Source: Cupriavidus pauculus (lineage in GTDB: Bacteria; Pseudomonadota; Gammaproteobacteria; Burkholderiales; Burkholderiaceae). Taken from it: a stretch of DNA of 64,000 nucleotides. Below are positions 45,882-53,120 of the stretch, piece by piece. Made by a program: the position numbers and the translations under genes. The notes beneath the pieces are model-generated. The model made no database searches. It was not told the origin of the DNA and saw nothing but the letters and a program-made list of their open reading frames with translations. Every line of letters begins with the position of its first letter. The stretch's first letter is position 1. The stretch lies in the NCBI RefSeq assembly GCF_003854935.1, contig NZ_CP033969.1, positions 124,001-188,000 of the forward strand, given 5' to 3'.

Positions 45882-46985
45882 ATGAGTTCCGGACAACTGA
45901 TTGAGAAGCTTGCCGCCGTATTCGCGCTGATCGTCCTGATAGGCGGGTCGCTGCTGGTGCTGGCCCCGTTTGCCACCGCGCTGGTCTGGGGCGCGATCCT
46001 GGCCTATAGCTCCTGGTACCCCTATACCGTGCTGTCGCGCTGGTTCGGCAACCGGCGCGGGCTGGCCGCGCTGGTCTGCGTGCTGATCGCCACCGTCATC
46101 GTGCTGGGCCCGTTCGTCTACGCGGGCGCCAGCTTTTCCGCCCATCTGGACCAGCTCACCGAACTCGTCAACCGCTACGCCGAGCGCGGCCTGCCGCAGC
46201 TGCCCGAATGGCTCAGCAGCCTGCCCTACGTGGGCCCGCAGCTGCAGGCCAGCTACGACCAGATCATCCACGCCGATTCCGAGATGGTGGCCAACCTGCG
46301 CAAGCTGATCGCGCCGGTGGGCCATGCGCTGCTGGGCGCGGGCCTGTCGATTGGCGGCGGGCTGGGCCAGCTTGCGCTGTCGATCATCCTGGCGTTCTTC
46401 TTCTATACCGGCGGCGAACTGGCCGTGGACTGGCTGCGCGGCGGCATGCGCCGCGTGGCGGGCGAGCGCGCGGACCACCTGATGGCGCTGGCCGGCGGCA
46501 CGATCAAGGGCGTGGTCTACGGCGTGCTAGGCACGGCGTTCGTGCAGGCGGTGCTGGCCGCCATCGGCTTCTGGATCGCCGGCGTGCCCGGCGCCGCCAT
46601 CCTGGGCCTGATCACGTTCTTCCTGTCGGTGATCCCGATGGGCCCGCCGCTGGTGTGGATTCCGGCCGCGCTGTGGCTGTACCACGGCGGCGAGACCGGC
46701 TGGGCCATCTTCATGGTGGTCTGGGGCGGCGTGGTGGTGGGCATGGCCGACAACGTGATCAAGCCGCTGCTGATCAGCAAGGGCACCGGGCTGCCGCTGA
46801 TCTGGATCATGATGGGCGTGCTGGGCGGGGCGCTGGCGTTCGGCTTCCTGGGCGTGTTCCTGGGCCCGACCGTGCTGGCCGTGGCCTACGCGCTGCTGCG
46901 CGACTGGACCATCGGCACGCAGGAGCGGCCCGCGGTGACCGACGTCACGCCGGCGCCGCCGTCGCAACTGACGCCCGACGCATGA
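45882..46985 (+). CDS. AI-2E family (PerM/YdiK-like) permease
   Basis: 367-residue membrane protein with about eight helices. Family signatures include FVYAGASFSAHLDQLTELV, GGGLGQLALSIILAFFFYTGG, VVYGVLGTAFVQAVLAAIGF and DNVIKPLLISKGTGLPLIWIMMGVLGGALAFGFLGVFLGP. Members move small molecules (autoinducer-2, or Na+/H+); the substrate here is unknown. It overlaps the following pqiA by four bases (ATGA), so it belongs to the same transcript. Confidence 0.92.
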   Translation: MSSGQLIEKLAAVFALIVLIGGSLLVLAPFATALVWGAILAYSSWYPYTVLSRWFGNRRGLAALVCVLIATVIVLGPFVYAGASFSAHLDQLTELVNRYAERGLPQLPEWLSSLPYVGPQLQASYDQIIHADSEMVANLRKLIAPVGHALLGAGLSIGGGLGQLALSIILAFFFYTGGELAVDWLRGGMRRVAGERADHLMALAGGTIKGVVYGVLGTAFVQAVLAAIGFWIAGVPGAAILGLITFFLSVIPMGPPLVWIPAALWLYHGGETGWAIFMVVWGGVVVGMADNVIKPLLISKGTGLPLIWIMMGVLGGALAFGFLGVFLGPTVLAVAYALLRDWTIGTQERPAVTDVTPAPPSQLTPDA

Positions 46986-47662
46986 CCGCACCGCGCGACA
47001 CGCCGCCCACGGCCCCGCCGCCGGCCGCGCTGCACCGGCTGGTGGCCTGCGAGTACTGCGACGCGCTCTACGAACGCACGGCGCTGGCGCCCGGCGAGCG
47101 CGCCACGTGCCTGCGCTGCGGCGGCATGCTGTACCGCGAGAGCACGCGCGCGTACCGCCGGCTGCTGCCGCTGGTGGTCACCGCGCTGATCCTGTTCCTG
47201 GTATCGAACACGTACCCCATCGTCGAGATGGACCTCAAGGGCGTGCGCACCGAGACCACGCTCTGGGGCGCCGTGATGGCGCTGCATGCCGACCAGATGA
47301 CGCTGGTGGCGCTGCTGGTGTTCGGCACCACCATCCTGTTCCCGCTGTCCGAGATGCTGATGATGTGCTACCTGCTGGTGCCGATGGCCCGCCATCGCAT
47401 GCCGGCCGGCTTCGAGCGCATCGTGCGCGGCATCCGCCAGACGCGGCCGTGGGGCATGATCGAGGTGTTCATGATCGGCGTGCTGGTGACCGTGGTGAAG
47501 CTGTCGACGATGGCGCAGGTGATACCGGGCGTGGCGCTCTGGTCTTTCGGCGCGCTGGTCGTGGTGCTGGCCGCAATGCTGTCGTTCGATCCGCGCGACC
47601 TCTGGCACTACCTGGAGCCGCCCGGCGCCGACGAGGTGCCGCCCGCCGGAGACGCGCGATGA
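46982..47662 (+). CDS. pqiA: PqiA-like membrane protein, first copy
   Basis: 226 residues: a zinc-ribbon-like N-terminus with two CxxC pairs (CEYC, CLRC) then four membrane helices (about 61-210) with the PqiA signatures LFLVSNTYPIVEMDL and FPLSEMLMMCYLLVPM. In E. coli one PqiA protein holds two such modules; here the modules are encoded as two genes. It works with PqiB and PqiC in phospholipid movement between membranes. ATGA overlaps on both sides. Confidence 0.92.
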   Translation: MTAPRDTPPTAPPPAALHRLVACEYCDALYERTALAPGERATCLRCGGMLYRESTRAYRRLLPLVVTALILFLVSNTYPIVEMDLKGVRTETTLWGAVMALHADQMTLVALLVFGTTILFPLSEMLMMCYLLVPMARHRMPAGFERIVRGIRQTRPWGMIEVFMIGVLVTVVKLSTMAQVIPGVALWSFGALVVVLAAMLSFDPRDLWHYLEPPGADEVPPAGDAR

Positions 47663-48447
47663 CCGCGCCGCAGCGTCCCACCCCGCCCCGGCCGAACCGC
47701 GCGGCGCAGGCCCGCGAGCAACTGGCCCGCTCGCGCCGCGTGGCGGCCGGCGTGGTGGCCGAGCTGACCGACGACGACGAACGCACGCCGGTGGCGCAGG
47801 TGCCCACGGCGGCGTCGCGCGGGCTGCTGTCGTGCCACGCGTGCGACCTCGTCAGCCCCGTCGCGCTCGAAGGCCAGCCTTGCCCGCGCTGCGGCGCCAC
47901 GCTGCACCACCGCAAGCCGGCCAGCCTGGCGCGCACCTGGGCCTTCCTGCTGTCGGCGTTCATCCTCTACATCCCGGCCAACCTGCTGCCGGTCATGGTG
48001 ACCGAGTCGATCCTGGGCACCCAGCGCGACACCATCATGTCCGGCGTGATCTACCTGTGGCTGTCCGGCTCGCACCTGCTGGCCGGCGTGGTGCTGATTG
48101 CCAGCATCATCGTGCCGCTGCTGAAGATGCTGATCCTGACGCTGCTGCTGGCGTCGGTGCACTTCCGGTCCACGTGGCGGATCCGGCAGCAGACGCGGCT
48201 CTACGGGCTGGTCGAGATCATCGGCCGCTGGTCGATGCTCGACATCTTCGTGGTGGCCCTGCTCGCGGCGCTGGTGCGCGCCGGCGCGCTGGCCACGATC
48301 ATTCCCGGAGGCGGGGCGCTGGCCTTTGCCTCCGTCGTCGTGCTGACCATGCTGGCGTCGCTGTCGTTCGACCCGCGCCTGCTGTGGGACGCCATGGACG
48401 CCCGCCCCTCATCGAACCTGCCGGAATCCGACAATGGCCGATCCTGA
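47659..48447 (+). CDS. pqiA: PqiA-like membrane protein, second copy
   Basis: 262 residues with an extended hydrophilic N-terminus (about 1-58), a zinc ribbon (CHAC, CPRC) and four helices with FILYIPANLLPVMVTESIL and RWSMLDIFVVALLAALV, the second-module pattern of E. coli PqiA. It overlaps the first pqiA by four bases and pqiB by 14 bases. Confidence 0.92.
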   Translation: MTAPQRPTPPRPNRAAQAREQLARSRRVAAGVVAELTDDDERTPVAQVPTAASRGLLSCHACDLVSPVALEGQPCPRCGATLHHRKPASLARTWAFLLSAFILYIPANLLPVMVTESILGTQRDTIMSGVIYLWLSGSHLLAGVVLIASIIVPLLKMLILTLLLASVHFRSTWRIRQQTRLYGLVEIIGRWSMLDIFVVALLAALVRAGALATIIPGGGALAFASVVVLTMLASLSFDPRLLWDAMDARPSSNLPESDNGRS

Positions 48448-50086
48448 CCTCTCCCCTCCTCCGTCCGGTCCCGCCGGCCCGCCCGGCCTGCCGCAGCCGG
48501 CCCGCCGGCGCCGCGCGCGCTGGCTGCCGTCGCTGGTCTGGCTGATCCCGATCGTGGCCGCCGTGGTCGGCATCTCGCTGCTGGTCAACACGCTGGCGTC
48601 GCGCGGGCCCGAGATCACGGTCACGTTCAGCACCGCCGAGGGCCTGACGCCGGGCAAGACCGCCGTGCGCTACAAGGACGTCGACATCGGGCTGGTCAAG
48701 TCCGTGCGGCTGGCGTCCGACCGCTCGCACGTGATGGCGACGATCGAGCTGACCAAGGACGCCGAGAACTTCGCGGTCAAGGACACGCGCTTCTGGGTGG
48801 TGCGCCCGCGCTTTGCCATCAGCGGCGTGTCGGGGCTGGAAACACTGCTGTCGGGCGCCTACATCGGCGTGGATGCCGGCAAGTCGGCCGAGCCGACGCG
48901 CAGCTTCACGGGCCTGGAGGTGCCGCCCGTGGTGACCACCGACGCGTCCGGCCGCCAGTTCGTGCTGCGCGCGCAGGACCTGGGCTCGCTCGACATCGGC
49001 TCGCCGGTCTACTACCGCCGCGTGCAGGTGGGCCAGGTGGTGGCCTACCAGCTGGAGCCGAACGGCCGCGACATCACGATGCGCGTGTTCGTCAACAAGC
49101 CGTACGACAAGCTCGTGACCGCCGACACGCGCTTCTGGCACGCTAGCGGCGTGGACCTGAAGCTCGACGCCAGCGGGCTGAAGCTGTCGACCCAGTCGCT
49201 GGTCACGGTGCTGCTGGGCGGCGTGGCGTTCCAGGCCCCGGACAACTCGTCGGCCCAGGCCGCCGCCGCCGAGAACACGCAGTTCCTGCTGGCCGGCGAC
49301 CAGGCCGAGGCCATGAAGGAGCCCGAGGAACTGGCGCCCACGCTGGCCGTGCTGAACTTCGACCAGTCGGTGCGCGGGCTGTCGCCGGGCGCGCCGGTGG
49401 ACTTCCGCGGCGTGATCGTGGGCCAGGTGCGGTCGATCGGCATCGAGTACCAGCGCGAACGCAAGGCGTTCCGGATGCCCGTGGTGGTGGAGCTCTATCC
49501 GTCGCGCATGGGCTTCCGCGAGCGCGACGTGGCCGACGAGGCGCGCAAGCGCACGATCGTCCAGGCGCTGGTCAAGCGCGGCATGCGCGCGCAGTTGCGC
49601 ACCGGCAACCTGCTGACCGGGCAGCTCTACGTGGCGCTGGACTTCTTCCCGAAGGCGCCGCCGGCCAAGGACATCGACCTCGACGCGCCGATGCCGGAAT
49701 TCCCCACCACGCCGGGCACGTTCGACGAACTGCAGGCCAAGCTGGGCGACATCGTCAACAAGATCGACAAGGTGCCGTTCGACCAGATCGGCCAGGAGGC
49801 GCGGACCGCGATGGTGTCGATGAACCGGATGCTGGAGTCGGCCGACAAGCTCGTGGCGCAGCTGAACGGCGACGTGGCGCCACAGGTGCTGGCCGCGCTG
49901 CAGGACGCCCGCCGCACGCTGACGGCCGCCAACGGCACGCTGGCATCCGACGCGCCGCTGCAGCAGGACACGCGCCGCATGCTGCAGGAACTGACGCGCA
50001 CGGCGGTGTCGCTGCGCGCGCTGACCGATTACCTGGAACGCCACCCCGAAGCGCTGCTGCGCGGCAAGACGGAGGACAAGCAATGA
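48434..50086 (+). CDS. pqiB: PqiB, MCE-domain lipid-transport protein
   Basis: 550 residues: a Pro-rich cytoplasmic tail, one membrane helix (about 34-56), then three MCE/MlaD domains (ITVTFSTAEGLTPGKTAVRYKDVDIG; RAQDLGSLDIGSPVYYRRVQVG; VRGLSPGAPVDFRGVIVG) and a C-terminal helical needle segment. In E. coli PqiB hexamers form a syringe-like tunnel through the periplasm. Length matches the family. Co-translated with pqiA and pqiC. Confidence 0.95.
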   Translation: MADPDLSPPPSGPAGPPGLPQPARRRRARWLPSLVWLIPIVAAVVGISLLVNTLASRGPEITVTFSTAEGLTPGKTAVRYKDVDIGLVKSVRLASDRSHVMATIELTKDAENFAVKDTRFWVVRPRFAISGVSGLETLLSGAYIGVDAGKSAEPTRSFTGLEVPPVVTTDASGRQFVLRAQDLGSLDIGSPVYYRRVQVGQVVAYQLEPNGRDITMRVFVNKPYDKLVTADTRFWHASGVDLKLDASGLKLSTQSLVTVLLGGVAFQAPDNSSAQAAAAENTQFLLAGDQAEAMKEPEELAPTLAVLNFDQSVRGLSPGAPVDFRGVIVGQVRSIGIEYQRERKAFRMPVVVELYPSRMGFRERDVADEARKRTIVQALVKRGMRAQLRTGNLLTGQLYVALDFFPKAPPAKDIDLDAPMPEFPTTPGTFDELQAKLGDIVNKIDKVPFDQIGQEARTAMVSMNRMLESADKLVAQLNGDVAPQVLAALQDARRTLTAANGTLASDAPLQQDTRRMLQELTRTAVSLRALTDYLERHPEALLRGKTEDKQ

Positions 50087-50742
50087 AACGCACGCTGATT
50101 GCCGGCGCGATGGCGCTGGCCGTGGCCGGGCTGGGCGGCTGCGCGTCGCCCGAGCCACGCTACTACTCGCTGGCGGCCGGCGCGCCGGCGGCTGCCCCAT
50201 CGCCCGCATCCCACTCTCCGGCCGCGGCGCAGCCGGTCTGGATCGAAGTGGCGCCGGTGCGCGTGCCCGAGCGGCTGAACCGCGCGCAGCTCGTGATGAG
50301 CGACGCGAACGGCAACGTGCGGCTGCTGGACCAGTCGCGCTGGTCGGCGCCGCTGCCCGACGAACTGCGCGACGCGTTGTCGCAGCAGCTCCAGGCCAAC
50401 CTGGGCGCGGTGGATACCTACCAGCAGGGTCTGGCCGAAGTCGGCACGATCTTCCGCATCACGACCGAAGTGGTGCGGCTGGAAGGCGAGCCGGGCCAGC
50501 GGGCCGGCGCGACCATCGCCTGGACCGTGCGGCGCCTGCCCGACGGCAACGTGCTGAGCGGACGCACCGAGGCCGAGGTGCCGGTATCGGGACAGGTTGA
50601 GGATGTGGTGGGCGCCTACCGCCAGATCGTGGCGACGACGGCGTCCGACATCGCCACGGGCGTGCGGTCGCTGCGCGTGCAGGCCGGCACGGCTGGCGCG
50701 CCCGGACCCACGGCCACCACCGCGCCGCTGCCGGTGCGCTAG
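50083..50742 (+). CDS. pqiC: PqiC-like outer-membrane lipoprotein
   Basis: 219 residues with lipobox LGGC (Cys 20) and the ABC-type transport auxiliary fold of the PqiC/YmbA family (RYYSLAAG, WIEVAPVRVPERLNRAQLV, RWSAPLPDELRDALSQQL). It binds the tip of PqiB at the outer membrane. Start overlaps pqiB by four bases. It is the last gene of the permease-pqi transcript; its end overlaps the convergent next gene by four bases. Confidence 0.93.
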   Translation: MKRTLIAGAMALAVAGLGGCASPEPRYYSLAAGAPAAAPSPASHSPAAAQPVWIEVAPVRVPERLNRAQLVMSDANGNVRLLDQSRWSAPLPDELRDALSQQLQANLGAVDTYQQGLAEVGTIFRITTEVVRLEGEPGQRAGATIAWTVRRLPDGNVLSGRTEAEVPVSGQVEDVVGAYRQIVATTASDIATGVRSLRVQAGTAGAPGPTATTAPLPVR

Positions 50743-51290
50743 TCCTCGGCGTCGTTGCCGGCCGCCGCCTGCGCCCGCCGCGCGGCGCGGCGCCGGTCCG
50801 CCTCGGACATTACCTTCAGGCACGCTTCGGCGTCGCCGCTCACCAGCCGTACGCTGCACGCCAGCATCAGGTTCATCGGCAGGCCGAAGTCCTCCACCAC
50901 GTATCCCCGCGCGTCCAGCGCGCTGCCATCGGCGTCGGCATGGTGGCGCACGCGGTCCAGCAGCGTGCCGGCATCGGCCGCGTAGCCCCAGACCGGCTTC
51001 TGCAGCGCCACGGCAAATCCCACTTCGAAGGCGGTGCCGCTGTCGGGCTCGCCCTGGCCGCGAAAGTCGTCCAGGTTGGCCATCACGACGTCCGCCTGCC
51101 GCAGCAGCGCGATATTGGCCTCGTAGATCCACTGTGCCGCCGCCGGGCCGGATAGCCCGGCGGGCACCGCCTTGTCCAGCGGATAGAGGCCCGTATAGCC
51201 ATGCCGCGCGCACAGCGCCTTCAGGTGGGCGCCCCACGCAAGCGCGTCCTTGCGGAATACGTCGAAGCCGGCGAGGTAGAGGGTCTTCAT
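50739..51290 (-). CDS. Nucleoside 2-deoxyribosyltransferase-like protein
   Basis: 183 residues of the nucleoside 2-deoxyribosyltransferase/YtoQ-type fold: MKTLYLAGFDVFRKDA at the N-terminus, ADVVMANLDDFRGQGEPDSGTAFEVGFA with the catalytic Glu (FEVGFA) and a Gly/Asp-rich substrate loop. It moves deoxyribose between bases in salvage or removes damaged nucleotides; exact substrate unknown. AAGGA precedes the ATG at 51290; longer in-frame starts run into the AT-rich island. Confidence 0.88.
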   Translation of the reverse strand: MKTLYLAGFDVFRKDALAWGAHLKALCARHGYTGLYPLDKAVPAGLSGPAAAQWIYEANIALLRQADVVMANLDDFRGQGEPDSGTAFEVGFAVALQKPVWGYAADAGTLLDRVRHHADADGSALDARGYVVEDFGLPMNLMLACSVRLVSGDAEACLKVMSEADRRRAARRAQAAAGNDAED

Positions 51291-51674
51291 GGGGTGTCCT
51301 TGGGCGGAATGCGCATGAGAATAACGCAGCCCCGGCGCCGCTTCCATGGATATATCGCGATGCCCCGCGACTGCCGTGTCTGTTAATCGATCAGAATTAT
51401 TCGGATTATTCTTAGCGATTATCAGAAAATCCTCGCTATTGGCCTCATAGAAAATCTTATCTGGAATCATGACAAATGCGTCATAAATAAATCCCGCCTC
51501 CAAAATTCGAGATTTTCCGATATTTCCGCCCGCTTTACCTCGTTAGTCTTCGGCCCTGTCATCGGCGCCGCATCACGTTGCGGCCGCGCCCAATGCACGC
51601 GCCATGCACGCATTGCATGCGCGGCCAAAGTGACGATGACACCCCTCCATTCAAATGAAGACGCGAGAATTCAA
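51291..51674. other. AT-rich island upstream of the fimbrial operon
   Basis: 384 bases without a gene. By count only 23 of 60 bases at 51421-51480 are G or C, far below the neighbouring genes. It includes a direct repeat ATTATTCGG-ATTATTC near 51396-51412. It probably contains the fimbrial promoter and may bind a nucleoid silencer of the H-NS type. No clean -35/-10 pair was chosen. Confidence 0.7.
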
Positions 51675-52250
51675 GTGAAAAGCATCCATACCAAAGCGCT
51701 GGCCGCTTCCATCCTGTTCGCCGCCATGTCGGCACCGGCAATGGCCTCCGACGGCACGATTACCTTTACCGGGCGCGTGACGGGCCAGACCTGCACGCTG
51801 TCGGGCAACGGCGGCGCCGCCAATTTCACGGTGCCGATGCCCACCGTGGCCGCAGGCGCGCTGAACCGGCAGGGCGCCGTGGCCGGCCGCACGCCATTCA
51901 ACATCCGCCTGACCGGCTGCACGCCGAACACCGGCAACGTGGGCGTCTACTTCGAGCCGGGCGCCACGGTGGACAACACCTCGGGCCGCCTGGTCAACAC
52001 GGCCGTGGCCTCGGCGGCCACCGAAACCACGCCGGCGGTCACCCCCGCCACCAACGTGCAGGTCGGCCTGCTGAACGACGCGCTGGACAACATCGTGCTG
52101 GGCGCCGCCTACGCCGCGCAGAACTCGCAGCAGGTGGCACTGGCCGACGGCGCCGCCACGCTGCAGTACTACGCGCAATACGTGGCCACGGGCGCCGCCA
52201 CCGCTGGCGATGTCCTGACGACCGTCACGTACTCGGTGGTCTACCCCTAA
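51675..52250 (+). CDS. Type 1-like fimbrial major pilin
   Basis: 191 residues from a GTG at 51675. This start gives a textbook signal peptide (KSIHTKALAASILFAAMSA, cleavage after AMA). GTG at 51630 and ATG at 51636 are in frame but add a polar stretch. The mature protein has the chaperone-usher pilin pattern: early GRVTGQTC, a second Cys in LTGC (disulfide), and a C-terminal beta-zipper ending in VTYSVVYP. First gene of a chaperone-usher operon. A hairpin after it likely raises its yield over downstream genes. Confidence 0.9.
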   Translation: MKSIHTKALAASILFAAMSAPAMASDGTITFTGRVTGQTCTLSGNGGAANFTVPMPTVAAGALNRQGAVAGRTPFNIRLTGCTPNTGNVGVYFEPGATVDNTSGRLVNTAVASAATETTPAVTPATNVQVGLLNDALDNIVLGAAYAAQNSQQVALADGAATLQYYAQYVATGAATAGDVLTTVTYSVVYP

Positions 52251-52270
52251 GCGGGGCCACCGTGACAGTG

Positions 52271-52297
52271 CGCCGGCATGGCAGGTCCATGCCGGCG
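52271..52297 (+). other. Intercistronic hairpin after the pilin gene
   Basis: Perfect 11-bp stem CGCCGGCATGG / CCATGCCGGCG with a 5-base loop and no T tract, between the pilin and chaperone genes. Similar hairpins in other fimbrial operons stabilise pilin mRNA or limit read-through. Confidence 0.7.
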
Positions 52298-52357
52298 GTT
52301 ATCCATTTGTATTTCCAGCCTTCGGCCTTGTCGCCGGAGCCCAAGCCGAACGTTCTC

Positions 52358-53119
52358 ATGTCCCGAATCTCCCACTGGCGGGTGGCACTGGCCGCCTGCC
52401 TCGCCATCGTGGCGACGTCGGCCGCCCACGCCTCCGTGGTGCTGGCCGGGACGCGCGTCATCTACCCCGAAACCGAACGCGAAGTCACGCTGCGGCTCAC
52501 CAACGAGGGCACCGCGCCCGCGCTGGTGCAGGCCTGGATCGACGACGGCGACGCCAATGCCGCGCCCGACGACACCCACGCGCCGTTCACACTGGCCCCG
52601 CCCCTGTTCCGGCTGGACCCGCGCAAGGGCCAGGCGCTGCGCATCATCTACCTGCAACAGCCGCTGCCCACGGACCGGGAGTCGCTGTTCTGGCTCAACG
52701 TGCTCGAAGTGCCGCCGATGGCGGCGGACGGCGCCGCGCAGCGCAACGAACTGCAGTTCGCGTTCCGTACCCGCATCAAGCTGATGTTCCGGCCGCGCGG
52801 CCTGCCCGGCAGCGCCGACGCCGCGCCCGCCAGCGTGCGCTGGCGCCTGCTGCGCAAGGCCGATGGCCAGCAGGTGCTGTCGGCCACCAATCCCACGCCC
52901 TACCACGTGACCTTCACCGTGGTCGAGGCCGGCGTGGGGAGCGCGGTCCATCGCAACGACGCCGGCGCCATGGCCGCGCCGGGCGCGACCGTGGAATTCC
53001 CGCTCGGCGACGCCGTGCGCGGCAGCGTCGATGCCGGCGAGGTGCGCCACGTCACGATCAACGACTTCGGGGCGGCCGTCGAAGGCGTATCCCGGATTGC
53101 GGCAGCGCCAACGGACTGA
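52358..53119 (+). CDS. Periplasmic fimbrial chaperone (PapD/FimC family)
   Basis: 253 residues with signal peptide (ending AHA) and two Ig-like domains. Conserved elements: VVLAGTRVIYPETEREVTLRL, FRLDPRKGQALRIIYL (the subunit-binding edge), ESLFWLNVLEVPP, and IKLMFRPRGLP with the Arg/Lys anchor. It donates a strand to pilin subunits and hands them to the usher. The start at 52358 matches the signal peptide; upstream in-frame starts do not. The usher ATG follows one base after its stop codon. Confidence 0.93.
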   Translation: MSRISHWRVALAACLAIVATSAAHASVVLAGTRVIYPETEREVTLRLTNEGTAPALVQAWIDDGDANAAPDDTHAPFTLAPPLFRLDPRKGQALRIIYLQQPLPTDRESLFWLNVLEVPPMAADGAAQRNELQFAFRTRIKLMFRPRGLPGSADAAPASVRWRLLRKADGQQVLSATNPTPYHVTFTVVEAGVGSAVHRNDAGAMAAPGATVEFPLGDAVRGSVDAGEVRHVTINDFGAAVEGVSRIAAAPTD

Positions 53120-53120
53120 C

